Positions 16,731 through 24,875 of a DNA stretch of 64,000 bases are shown here, piece by piece. Each line of letters starts with the position of its first letter. Positions within the stretch are counted from its first letter, which is position 1. The notes under the pieces were generated by a model. It made no database searches, had not been told where the DNA came from, and saw only the letters and a list, made by a program, of their open reading frames with translations. Made by a program: the position numbers and the translations under genes. Source of the stretch: RGIG6919 sp045531905 (GTDB lineage: Bacteria; Bacillota; Clostridia; Lachnospirales; Lachnospiraceae); contig JAZSEY010000020.1 in NCBI GenBank assembly GCA_045531905.1, positions 124,001 to 188,000 on the forward strand, written 5' to 3'.

Positions 16731-17957
16731 GTGTCATACAAATATCATATGTCATGGACTGAAAAAGTATATTGTAGGCTGTATCAGAAGAAACAGCGAA
16801 TAAAACTAGTGCGTGCACCATATCGTAAACCGGAGATATTAAGGCAGTGGGATGATTGTGTACATTTGTTGTCGGAGAATAACGTAAAGAGAGTGTTGTT
16901 GATTACAGAACAGTCTGTTTCTGTGAATACATGTGCTGAAGTGATAAAGAATGCATTCGATGAAATTGGACTTCAATATTCTCTCTATATTTGCGCAAAT
17001 CGGAATAATCGCATCAGTGATGTGGAAAAAGCGAGTGCACTCTACCTGCAGGATAATTGCGATGGCATTATGGCTGTTGGTGGAAGTATGATTATGGATT
17101 GTGCAAAGTTGAGTGCCGCCAAAATTGTAAGGCAGGATTTAACTGTCAGAGGTTTATGTGGTGTGATGCAAATTCAATCGCAGTTGCCAATGCTGATTGC
17201 TGTTCCTACGGTAGCAGGGACTGGTTGTGAAGCTGCGACAATTACAGGAGCGGTTAGTGATAAGTTAAAACTCAAATGGTTAGCTTATGATACTTCATTG
17301 ATTCCGGATTATGTACTCATGATGCCGGAATGGATGACAGATCTTTCATCGTGCATGCTGGCTGCATGTGGAATGTCCACATTGGCACAAGCGATAGAAG
17401 CATATATAGGACGTGATGGAACCGAGCAATGCAAACAGTATGCGAAGACATCCGTTAGTGTGCTACATAAGTATTTGAAATATGCTTGCCGGCATTCTGA
17501 GAATGTGGAAGCGAGAGAAAAAATGCTACTGGCTTCTCACTATGCCGATTTATCGCATTTACAAGCTTTTCCTGGATATGTGTATGCTATGGCAAATGCA
17601 TTTAGTATGCAGTGTGACATTTCGCTGGAAATGGCACAAGCAATGGTACTTCCTGTTATATTGCAACATTATGGAAAAAGTTGTTATAAGGAATTGGCAC
17701 AATTAGCGAAGGACATAGGTATCGTTAATGAAAAAATAAGTGCAGCCAAGGCTGCACAGAAATTTATAGATTGGATTTATGCTTTCAATAGGGACATGGG
17801 TATTCCAAGTAAATATTTACTTTCGGAAGTGGATATTGCGTATATTATCATGCATACTTTGCATGAGGCAAATCCTTTATACCCAGTGCCAAAACTGATG
17901 GGATACGATGAATTAGAGTTAATACTGCGAGCGATTAGTCAGGATGTGGTTACATGA
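16731..17957 (+). CDS. Iron-alcohol-dehydrogenase-fold protein lacking metal ligands
   Basis: GTG 16731 is chosen because AAAAGGTAGG lies about 9 nt upstream. The 408-residue protein keeps the family nucleotide-binding region (AVGGSMIMDCAKLSAAK) and the PTVAGTGCE segment (usual PTTAGTGSE). Aligned by eye, all four usual metal positions are changed: GMDALTHAIEAY reads GMSTLAQAIEAY (Asp to Ser, His to Gln), and the HALAH...IPHG region reads YAMAN...ISLE (His to Asn, His to Leu). It may bind NAD(P) but is unlikely to be an iron-dependent dehydrogenase; a different chemistry or a regulatory role is possible. It overlaps the convergent TetR gene by 8 bp. Confidence 0.85.
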   Translation: MSYKYHMSWTEKVYCRLYQKKQRIKLVRAPYRKPEILRQWDDCVHLLSENNVKRVLLITEQSVSVNTCAEVIKNAFDEIGLQYSLYICANRNNRISDVEKASALYLQDNCDGIMAVGGSMIMDCAKLSAAKIVRQDLTVRGLCGVMQIQSQLPMLIAVPTVAGTGCEAATITGAVSDKLKLKWLAYDTSLIPDYVLMMPEWMTDLSSCMLAACGMSTLAQAIEAYIGRDGTEQCKQYAKTSVSVLHKYLKYACRHSENVEAREKMLLASHYADLSHLQAFPGYVYAMANAFSMQCDISLEMAQAMVLPVILQHYGKSCYKELAQLAKDIGIVNEKISAAKAAQKFIDWIYAFNRDMGIPSKYLLSEVDIAYIIMHTLHEANPLYPVPKLMGYDELELILRAISQDVVT

Positions 17958-18519
17958 AGGTATCCAGGCCGGACATCATAAGGTCGCTGGTTAGTTTGCC
18001 CATGTCTTCAGGTGATTCCTGCATACCGCTTTCTGCCCATTTGTTTAATATACCAATGGTGCCATTGGAAGTAAAATGCAAAAGATAGTCTGTTTGTGAA
18101 TCTGATAGACGGGTGTATTTTGCACTCCAAGAATGAAAGTATTTGTTTTGTAATAAGGTAATTAATTCGCACCATCCGGCACTCTGAAATTCTCCATGGA
18201 AAAATAGCATATACTGCTCTTTGTTATCTGCAACGTAACGGAAGATTTCCGTGATGATTTCTTCATAGTCAGCGTCGGTTTCTGAAAAGGCGTCTAACAC
18301 AGAATGTAATTCCTGAATCAGTGCGAGTTCCATTTCATGATACAAATCAATCGGGTCAGTGTAGTGGCTATAAAATGTACCTCTATTTATGCCCGCTGCT
18401 TCACAAAGCTCTTTCACAGTGATTCTGTGAACGGGCTTTTCTTTTAATTTTGTTAACATGCTTTCTCGCAGTACGCTCTTTGTATAACGAACTCGTAAAT
18501 CTTTTTGTTTATCTCGCAT
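17950..18519 (-). CDS. TetR/AcrR-family transcriptional regulator
   Basis: ATG 18519 follows AGGGAGAAAA; 189 residues. The N-terminal helix-turn-helix is ITVKELCEAAGINRGTFYSHYTDPIDLYHEM, here given as its parts VKELCEAAGIN and RGTFYSHY. The C-terminal ligand domain is generic. It is convergent with, and overlaps, the alcohol-dehydrogenase-like gene, so its target is not evident from position; autoregulation through the 18520-18613 gap is possible. Confidence 0.92.
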   Translation of the reverse strand: MRDKQKDLRVRYTKSVLRESMLTKLKEKPVHRITVKELCEAAGINRGTFYSHYTDPIDLYHEMELALIQELHSVLDAFSETDADYEEIITEIFRYVADNKEQYMLFFHGEFQSAGWCELITLLQNKYFHSWSAKYTRLSDSQTDYLLHFTSNGTIGILNKWAESGMQESPEDMGKLTSDLMMSGLDTFM

Positions 18520-18613
18520 GGCTTTTCTCCCTATAAAACGCAAACAAACATACAGTGAATGTAACTATAATACACAAAAAAATGCAGAATGTCTATTAAA
18601 ACTGTAGAAAGGG

Positions 18614-18641
18614 TTGTATATTTTATGTGTTGTGATATAAT
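18614..18641 (+). promoter_or_regulatory. Promoter for the 18696 lipoprotein gene
   Basis: TTGTAT (18614-18619), 16-bp spacer, TATAAT (18636-18641). Confidence 0.7.
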
Positions 18642-18695
18642 TCCTTGTGTTTCATAAATTAATTAAGAGGGAACATTTATTTTAAGGAGGAAATT

Positions 18696-19547
18696 ATGAA
18701 AAAGACAGCTAAAAGATTATTGATGTGTATGCTTCTTGTTGTATTTGCATGTACATGCTCAGGTTGTGGTAAGATGACAGCCGAGAAGGTTATGGAGAAG
18801 TTTACAGAGAACCAGGTAACTATGGATAACTGCGAAGCAACCATGAAGATGAACATGGTTATGGAAGCCTCAGGTGAGAGTTTTGAGATGAATGTTGATG
18901 CTGCAATGCAAGTGATTGCAAAGCCTGATATGAAGGCTAAGGTTGCTATGAGCATGGATATGGGTGAGTTAGGTTCATATGACATGGATACTTATATCAT
19001 CAAAGAAGGTGAGCAGTACTACACATATGTAAACGCTTCTGATATGTGGATGAAGCAGGCAATTGATTCTGCAGAAATTGATGAGCAGCTTTCTACTTAT
19101 AGCAATCAGATGAATTATGATGTATATACAAAGAACATGCAGAACTTTGTATTAGAAGGCGAAGAATTAGTTGGCGAAAAAGAGACATATAAGATTACTG
19201 GTGTAGTTACAGGCGAATCCTTAAAGGAAGTTATGGAGCAGTCTGGTGTGTCTGAGTATTCTGCAACAGAATTAGAAGGTATTGATTTTTCTCAGATGGG
19301 AGATTTGCCTGTTACTCTTTGGGTTGAGAAGAAGACATTCCATCCTGCAAAGATTTCTATTGACATGGCTGGCATGATGGCAAATATTCTTGCTGCTGCT
19401 GAAGAAGCAGAAGGTGAAGTGTCAGGTGTAACAATTCCTGCCTGCAGTATTGAACTTGAATATATCAGTTTTGATGTTCAGGATATTGTGCTTCCGGAAG
19501 AGGCAAAGGATGCTGTTGAGATGGATGCAGATTCTACAGAGGAATAA
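18696..19547 (+). CDS. Secreted lipoprotein (LolA/LppX-like fold suspected)
   Basis: This 283-residue protein starts after AAGGAGG, with a signal peptide and lipobox SGCG. The mature part is rich in Met and Glu, with repeated strands of the type MKMNMVMEASGESFEMNV, PDMKAKVAMSMDMG and YKITGVVTGESL, then LWVEKKTFHPAKISIDM. This pattern resembles DUF6612/LppX-like lipid-binding lipoproteins; the assignment is tentative. The C-terminus is acidic. Monocistronic, with its own promoter and a strong shared terminator. Confidence 0.85.
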   Translation: MKKTAKRLLMCMLLVVFACTCSGCGKMTAEKVMEKFTENQVTMDNCEATMKMNMVMEASGESFEMNVDAAMQVIAKPDMKAKVAMSMDMGELGSYDMDTYIIKEGEQYYTYVNASDMWMKQAIDSAEIDEQLSTYSNQMNYDVYTKNMQNFVLEGEELVGEKETYKITGVVTGESLKEVMEQSGVSEYSATELEGIDFSQMGDLPVTLWVEKKTFHPAKISIDMAGMMANILAAAEEAEGEVSGVTIPACSIELEYISFDVQDIVLPEEAKDAVEMDADSTEE

Positions 19548-19560
19548 ATTGTATATAGCA

Positions 19561-19598
19561 AAAGAGAGAATGGAATCAAAACCATTCTCTCTTTTTTT
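19561..19598. terminator. Bidirectional intrinsic terminator
   Basis: AAAGAGAGAATGG (19561-19573) pairs with CCATTCTCTCTTT (19582-19594), flanked by T runs rightward and A residues leftward. It serves both convergent lipoprotein genes. Confidence 0.85.
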
Positions 19599-20082
19599 AT
19601 TGTACAGTATTTGCATTTTTTGTGTATGCCAATCCAATCTCTGTGATACTGCCATTGGCATCAAAGGTAATCAGAAGTGTATTTCCTACCTTAATATCCG
19701 CAAGAGTACAGTCCTTTAAAATAGATTCGTTTGCTATGGTTAGGGTGGCATTGGCACCGGTTTTGCTGAGTGCAGTAAGTACTTCCGGTGGGATGACCTC
19801 CTGGTTGAGACCGGTGATAATCTCTGACGGAACGGCAGCTCCGCTTAATCCTGTGGATACGCCTCCGTTTGGATTTGTGGATGGATTACTAAAAACGATT
19901 TTGATTACATTTCCATCAATTTCTAATACAACGGCAGGTACCTGACATTCTGTGAATGCAATCACTGCATCATCCTTGGTTGGTTGTGATGCCCCTTGTG
20001 TCTCTGAGGTTTGTGCCTGACAGCCTGTTAGTAACAAAGCCATAATGGAAGCTAATATAAGAATTCGTTTTGCCTTTTTCAT
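19597..20082 (-). CDS. Small lipoprotein of unknown function
   Basis: This 161-residue protein starts after AAAGGGAG, with signal peptide and lipobox LTGC. A short Ser/Thr/Gln linker precedes a compact beta-rich domain (VPAVVLEIDGNVIKI, TLADIKVGNTLLITFDANGSITEIGLAY) that looks like a small OB or barrel unit. Not recognised as a named family. Its last codons overlap the shared terminator with the convergent lipoprotein gene. Confidence 0.8.
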   Translation of the reverse strand: MKKAKRILILASIMALLLTGCQAQTSETQGASQPTKDDAVIAFTECQVPAVVLEIDGNVIKIVFSNPSTNPNGGVSTGLSGAAVPSEIITGLNQEVIPPEVLTALSKTGANATLTIANESILKDCTLADIKVGNTLLITFDANGSITEIGLAYTKNANTVQ

Positions 20083-20176
20083 GATGTATACTCCCTTTGA
20101 AATTTTTTCTTCATTCTATCAAGAAAGTACGAATTCCGCAATAAAATATCGTCACAAAATCTTTAGATTTAGATGG

Positions 20177-20205
20177 TTGCATTTTAAAACATATTGTTGT
20201 ATGAT
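20177..20205 (+). promoter_or_regulatory. Promoter for the HPr-like / GH25 pair
   Basis: TTGCAT (20177-20182), 17-bp spacer, TATGAT (20200-20205), upstream of a GGAGG ribosome-binding site. Confidence 0.7.
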
Positions 20206-20239
20206 ACCGAAAAAATAGATAACTTTTGGAGGAATTAGT

Positions 20240-20482
20240 ATGAACACAAATTCATTAAAACTTGACATCAAATTGAATTCCATTGAAGAGATAAAAGAGT
20301 TTGTTGCTTTGGCAGGTATGTATGCAGGTGACATAGATATGTCGTCTAAGCAATACGTTGTGGATGCAAAATCCATTTTGGGTATTTTTAGTCTGAATTT
20401 AGACCAACCTGTGACAGTTCACATTTATGGTGAAACACCGGAATTGTTCAAGGAACAGATTCAGAAATTTATTGCTGAATAG
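20240..20482 (+). CDS. HPr-like protein without the phospho-histidine
   Basis: This 80-residue protein has the HPr length and its regulatory segment VVDAKSILGIFSLNL, where Ser45 matches the HPr kinase target Ser46. The region that holds His15 in HPr (usually GxHxRPA) is replaced by LNSIEEIKEFV, with no histidine. It therefore cannot carry phosphate for the sugar phosphotransferase route but could be a Crh-like, serine-phosphorylated co-regulator. A full HPr with both residues is encoded at 42621. It is followed by a GH25 gene 24 bp later. Confidence 0.85.
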   Translation: MNTNSLKLDIKLNSIEEIKEFVALAGMYAGDIDMSSKQYVVDAKSILGIFSLNLDQPVTVHIYGETPELFKEQIQKFIAE

Positions 20483-20506
20483 CGATATACGATTGGGAAG
20501 GTACAG

Positions 20507-21430
20507 ATGAGAAAAAAGATTAAGTCCGGGGTGCTTTTGCTACTGCTAATCGGTGTATGTTACCTGTTGTGTGGTTGTGGTAAAAAGCAATATAGTGCAG
20601 TTTTTGTAAATGCAGACTGTGGACAATTACATAGTGATACCATCATTACATTGCAAGATGAGATGTATTGGGGATTTATCAACCGTCGTTTTATTTTAAT
20701 TAAAGACGATGCGGGTGTTTTGCAATATGTAAAGGTAAATAATGATTTAGAACGTCATACTTATGACTTATCTGCTTTTGTAAAAAATGACAAAGACTAT
20801 CTGGTGTATGCACCAGACGGCACGGAGCAGTGCAAGGTAGGTGTGGATGTATCAAAGCACAATAAAAAAGTGGATTGGCAACGAGTGAAAGAAGCGGGAA
20901 TTGATTTTGCCATGATACGTATTGGTTATAGAGGTTACGGTACAGGAAAAATCTTAAAAGACGATTTCTTTGATTGGAACATGTCTGGAAGCTTAGTTGC
21001 CGGCATTCCACGTGGCGTCTATTTTTATTCGCAGGCCATCAGCTATGAAGAAGGTGTGGAAGAAGCTGAATTTGTGTTAAAGAACCTGCAAGGCTATAGT
21101 CTACAATATCCAATTGTGTTAGATACAGAGGATGCAGAAAACGAAGATGCCAGAACCAATAACTTAACCGTACACCAGAGAATGCAGGCGTGCAAAGGCT
21201 TTTTAGATACCATTACGGCAGCAGGACACGAGGCAATGGTCTATGCCAACAAGCGTTGGTTTGCTCTCAACCTGGATGTGGGTGAGATTAAGGATTACGA
21301 GTGGTGGTATGCTCAGTACAATGATACACCAAGTTTTCCGTATAAGTTCCGTATCTGGCAATACACTAGCAAGGGCAGAGTAGATGGCATCGAAGGAGAC
21401 ATAGACCTTAACATAGAGTTTTTGCAGTAA
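20507..21430 (+). CDS. GH25 lysozyme-like muramidase, lipoprotein-type
   Basis: This 307-residue protein has an N-terminal hydrophobic segment ending in LLCGCG, a probable lipobox. The GH25 domain (about 105-305) carries the family motifs GVDVSKHN (first catalytic Asp), FAMIRIGYRGYG, GVYFYSQA and VLDTEDAE (Asp-x-Glu pair), ending with FRIWQYTS. It would cleave peptidoglycan glycan strands at the cell surface. Its last codons (Phe-Leu-Gln and stop) fall inside the left arm of hairpin element B. Confidence 0.93.
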   Translation: MRKKIKSGVLLLLLIGVCYLLCGCGKKQYSAVFVNADCGQLHSDTIITLQDEMYWGFINRRFILIKDDAGVLQYVKVNNDLERHTYDLSAFVKNDKDYLVYAPDGTEQCKVGVDVSKHNKKVDWQRVKEAGIDFAMIRIGYRGYGTGKILKDDFFDWNMSGSLVAGIPRGVYFYSQAISYEEGVEEAEFVLKNLQGYSLQYPIVLDTEDAENEDARTNNLTVHQRMQACKGFLDTITAAGHEAMVYANKRWFALNLDVGEIKDYEWWYAQYNDTPSFPYKFRIWQYTSKGRVDGIEGDIDLNIEFLQ

Positions 21431-21884
21431 AGATATACCTTTTTTAACGAAATTGTGAATTAAGTGAAGCATCATGAATAGTAATCTATATGCATTCGTA
21501 TCATTGGATTTATATTGCTAAGAATGTCTAAGCGCATCCTGTGAAATATAATTACTCTCACATAAAACTCGCAGTAGAGAGGAGGGTGCAGGCATGAGAC
21601 GAGTTTCAAAATGCGTCAGTACTTATGGGGATAGCACATCATCAGATGTGTTATCCCCATTATGTACTGCTACGCATTTTGCGAGCGAGAGCGTCTCGCT
21701 CGAATGCCTTGCACCTCTCCTCTCTACTGCTCAAACAGTTATGTGAGAGTATATATTTTTACACAGAATACGCTAATACATTCTATGGCAATCTAAACAG
21801 ATGATACTACATGCATATATTTACCATCATGATGCTTCATTTATGCACAATTCCGTTGTAAATCGTATATCTTTACTGCAAAAA
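21419..21884. repeat. Hairpin element B (full form)
   Basis: The outermost arms are a perfect 20-nt inverted repeat (21419-21438 with 21865-21884) that contains the GH25 stop codon; pairing continues imperfectly to the centre. Conserved motifs in order are GAATGTCTAAG (21522-21532), ACATAAAACTC (21560-21570), TCAAAATGCGTC (21606-21617), GTACTGCTACGCATTTTG (21664-21681), CTGCTCAAACAGTTATGTG (21727-21745) and CTAATACATTCTA (21773-21785). The apical domain has a terminal stem (GGGGATA...TATCCCC, 21627-21658) and a side hairpin CGAGCGAGA-GCG-TCTCGCTCG (21682-21702). The rest of the 530-bp gap before the amidase gene holds only its leader. No coding frame is credible here. Confidence 0.88.
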
Positions 21885-21962
21885 CTATAGATATTTATCA
21901 TGGGCAATGTCTCCTTGCTTGCATACTATAGTAGTAAATGTTTTGTAAGCGAGGAGAAAACG

Positions 21963-22712
21963 ATGGCAGTAACGATTATGTTGGATGCCGGCCATGGCGG
22001 CTATGACAATGGTGCCACTTACTATGGAAGAAGAGAAAAAGACGATAATTTACGCCTGACGCTGGCTGTAGGAGAGGCGTTACAGAGAATGGGCTTTAAT
22101 GTGCTTTATACAAGAACAGAGGATGTGTATGACTCGGTGCTTGAGAAGGCTGCGATTGCCAATAATAGTGGTGCAGATTACTTCGTATCCATACACAGAA
22201 ATTCCAGTCCGACACCAAATACCTATTCCGGTGTACAAACTCTGATTTACGATGATAGTGGAATCAAGGCGGATATGGCAAGAAATGTCAATGCACAGTT
22301 GGAAAGTGTCGGTTTTCAGAATTTAGGGATAGAAGAGAGAACCAATTTGGCAGTTCTCAGAAGGACGAGAATGCCTGCCATTTTAATTGAGGCAGGATTT
22401 ATTAACACAGATGCAGATAATACTACATTTGATAACAATTTTGATGCAATGGCACAGGCGATAGCAGACGGTATCGCCATGACAGTGAGACCTGAGGCGC
22501 AAAGTTATTATGTGCAGACCGGATTGTTCCGTGTATATGGAAATGCGGCTTATCGATTTGAGGAACTGGAAGCCTTGGGGTATCCTACAGGAATCTATGA
22601 GCGAGGTGGCTTTTATGCAGTGTTGGTAGGACCATATAGTTCATTAGATACGGCTGTAAATGTAGAAAATGCGCTCAGACAGACAGGGTATGAAACCTTA
22701 ATTGTAAATTAA
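21963..22712 (+). CDS. N-acetylmuramoyl-L-alanine amidase with SPOR domain
   Basis: ATG 21963 is preferred because GAGGAG lies 8 nt upstream; upstream residues in frame lack amidase character. The 249-residue protein is an Amidase_3 zinc hydrolase (about 1-175): His in MLDAGHGG, Glu in RREKDDNL, His in VSIHRN, and catalytic Glu in ILIEAGF. A C-terminal SPOR-like peptidoglycan-binding domain follows (YYVQTGLFRVYGNA ... FYAVLVGPYSSLDTA). No signal peptide is visible, so export is unclear: mother-cell lysis, a holin route or a prophage-like release are options. It sits between two other wall hydrolases. Confidence 0.92.
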   Translation: MAVTIMLDAGHGGYDNGATYYGRREKDDNLRLTLAVGEALQRMGFNVLYTRTEDVYDSVLEKAAIANNSGADYFVSIHRNSSPTPNTYSGVQTLIYDDSGIKADMARNVNAQLESVGFQNLGIEERTNLAVLRRTRMPAILIEAGFINTDADNTTFDNNFDAMAQAIADGIAMTVRPEAQSYYVQTGLFRVYGNAAYRFEELEALGYPTGIYERGGFYAVLVGPYSSLDTAVNVENALRQTGYETLIVN

Positions 22713-22806
22713 AAAGGGACTACAAAAAATAAAGACTTTGTTGTAATATGAACAGGTAGATGGATGAAAGACTTCATAGGTTCAAATAAGGAAATGAGTA
22801 CAAAAG

Positions 22807-23808
22807 ATGAAATACATTGCATTATATATAAGAGTCATTTTCATATTGTTAGCACTGACCTTGGTGGGGGTAGTCTGCATTACAGAGTATTCCAGAAAGT
22901 ATGGGGACCATAGTGGCGAGAGTCAGAGCAAGGCAACAACGGAAGTTGCAACAGAGGCAGTAGTAGTGGTTACAACAGAGTCTGCAACAGAAACCACGAC
23001 AGAAACTGTAGTAGCAATTACAACAGAGGCATCTTCCGCTGAAGTATCGTCCCAGGAAGCATCCACAGAAGATTTGATGTTAAAAGAGGATAAAAATGTG
23101 CCGGTAGAAGGAGCTGTGTATACCGGAACTGTTGCGAAAGGCCATGAGATATACAATAATGAGGGCCATGATTTTATGACTAATGTGACCTTGGTTGCAA
23201 ATGTAAAACAACCGGCAGTGGCTTTGACCTTTGACGATGGTCCTGGTGGTGCGGTAACGGATCGTATTTTGGATGTGCTGGAGCATTATAATGGCAGGGC
23301 AACCTTTTTTGTGGTGGGAGAGCGCATTCGATATTATCCGGAGAACTTAAAACGTGCTTACGAAATGGGGTGTACCATAGCAAGCCACACTTATGGACAT
23401 AAGAATTTAACGAAGTTGTCTGCAAAGCAGATTCAATCGCAGTTAGATAAAACGAATAAAAAGATAAAGGAAATCATCGGTGTAAAGGCAAAATTGGTGA
23501 GACCTCCATATGGGTCTATTAATGCCACTACCTTATCTCGTTTAGACGTGCCGGCAATTTTGTGGTCGATAGATACGAGAGATTGGGAGTCAAGAAAGAC
23601 CAGTAGTGTGGTGAAAATTGCATTAGATCAAGTGGAGGATGGAGACATCATATTGATGCATGATGTGTATGATACGACCGCTGCTGCTGTGGAACAGATT
23701 GTACCGGAATTGATAAATCGTGGATATCAGCTTGTGACAATAGAAGAATTGGCGACCATAAAGGGAATCACACTGCAGGATGGAGAGAAGTACAGTGATT
23801 TTAAATAA
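22807..23808 (+). CDS. NodB-type polysaccharide deacetylase, membrane anchored
   Basis: This 333-residue protein has an N-terminal transmembrane anchor (about 5-27), a Thr/Glu-rich linker (about 40-95) and a NodB domain (about 130-320). Family motifs are present: VALTFDDGPGG (catalytic and metal Asp), SHTYGH (metal His pair), RPPYGS, DTRDW and ILMHD. The likely substrate is surface peptidoglycan N-acetylglucosamine, giving lysozyme resistance; neighbours GH25 and amidase fit a wall-remodelling group. Confidence 0.94.
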   Translation: MKYIALYIRVIFILLALTLVGVVCITEYSRKYGDHSGESQSKATTEVATEAVVVVTTESATETTTETVVAITTEASSAEVSSQEASTEDLMLKEDKNVPVEGAVYTGTVAKGHEIYNNEGHDFMTNVTLVANVKQPAVALTFDDGPGGAVTDRILDVLEHYNGRATFFVVGERIRYYPENLKRAYEMGCTIASHTYGHKNLTKLSAKQIQSQLDKTNKKIKEIIGVKAKLVRPPYGSINATTLSRLDVPAILWSIDTRDWESRKTSSVVKIALDQVEDGDIILMHDVYDTTAAAVEQIVPELINRGYQLVTIEELATIKGITLQDGEKYSDFK

Positions 23809-23850
23809 TTCCGATTATCGTCGCCAAAAGAATCAATTATAATTATGTAA

Positions 23851-24309
23851 TTAGTGGGTGCCGGTGGAGCCAAATCCGCCTGCACCTCTTTTTGTGTCAT
23901 CTAAAGAATCTGTTTCTGTAAACATTGCCTTTAAGTAAGGTGCAATTACGATTTGTGCAACTCGTTCCTGTGCTTCTATGGTAACTGCTTCTTGACTGTG
24001 ATTGTGAAGTGCGACCATGATTTCGCCACGGTAGTCTGCATCAATGACACCAACCTTGTTTGCAGGTGCAAGACCTCTTTTGCAGGAAAGACCGCTTCTT
24101 GCATAAATGAAACCTGCATAACCGACAGGAATTGCCATTGCAATACCGGTTGGAATAAACATTGTGTCTCCGGCCGGGATTGTTACGGCATTCTCTAAAC
24201 ATGCGTACAAATCAGCGCCGGCTGCAAAGTCAGAACCATAAGTAGGAATTGTTGCATTTTCACGAAGTTTTTGTATATTTACAGTGGCTGTAAGTATTTC
24301 CTGATTCAT
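23851..24309 (-). CDS. dut: Deoxyuridine triphosphatase (dUTPase)
   Basis: This 152-residue trimeric dUTPase has all five motifs: GSDFAAGADLYA, ARSGLSCKRGL, NKVGVIDADYRGEI, ERVAQIVI and the C-terminal GAGGFGSTG. It converts dUTP to dUMP, keeping uracil out of DNA and feeding dTMP synthesis. It is immediately downstream of nrdG (12 bp), placing it in the anaerobic ribonucleotide reductase operon. The ung gene at 52604 acts in the same uracil-exclusion function. Confidence 0.96.
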   Translation of the reverse strand: MNQEILTATVNIQKLRENATIPTYGSDFAAGADLYACLENAVTIPAGDTMFIPTGIAMAIPVGYAGFIYARSGLSCKRGLAPANKVGVIDADYRGEIMVALHNHSQEAVTIEAQERVAQIVIAPYLKAMFTETDSLDDTKRGAGGFGSTGTH

Positions 24310-24321
24310 GATTAATCCTTT

Positions 24322-24864
24322 CTATTGGTAGTTAAATGACTGGCCTTCATCCCAAAGTACAACTTCACCAGAATTGATAGATTCCTGCACCATAATAACC
24401 CGCTGGTTCTCAGAACCTCTAAAACGGAGATTGACATTTTTTAGTTCCTCCACAAATTCACCGTCTACAAGGACGTCGATATATGAAAGTAACTCTGTTG
24501 TCTCAGGCCATTTATGTGTCATGTCATCTAAGATATCTGTGTCGAAGGTGTAACCTGAAAATGCCCAAATATCTTTATCAGGGTATGTCTCCTTTACCTT
24601 TTTCACTAAAGGAAGCAGTGCCATTTGATTTGGATGTTCAAATGGTTCTCCACCCAATAAGGTTAAACCCTTGATGTAATCAGGTTTCATTTCTTTAATA
24701 ATCTTATCTATGGTCTGAGAGGTGAATAAATTACCATAGGTAAAATCCCATGTCTCAGGATTAAAGCATCCCTTGCAATGGTGGGTGCAGCCGCTTACGA
24801 AAAGCGACACACGCACGCCGGGACCATTTGCAACGTCATAGTTTTTTATATCTGCATAGTTCAT
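24322..24864 (-). CDS. nrdG: Anaerobic ribonucleotide reductase activating protein
   Basis: This 180-residue radical-SAM activase has the cysteine triad in SGCTHHCKGC, the GGEPFEHPN motif, and a typical NrdG start with NYDVANGPGVRVSLF. It uses S-adenosylmethionine and a 4Fe-4S cluster to create the glycyl radical on NrdD. It starts 11 bp after the nrdD stop, the usual order. Confidence 0.96.
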   Translation of the reverse strand: MNYADIKNYDVANGPGVRVSLFVSGCTHHCKGCFNPETWDFTYGNLFTSQTIDKIIKEMKPDYIKGLTLLGGEPFEHPNQMALLPLVKKVKETYPDKDIWAFSGYTFDTDILDDMTHKWPETTELLSYIDVLVDGEFVEELKNVNLRFRGSENQRVIMVQESINSGEVVLWDEGQSFNYQ

Positions 24865-24875
24865 GAAAATAACTC

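Noticed and set aside
21431..21962. Insertion sequence or MITE with terminal inverted repeats
   Set aside because: No transposase, no target-site duplication seen, and the terminal arms differ between copies, unlike fixed terminal repeats.
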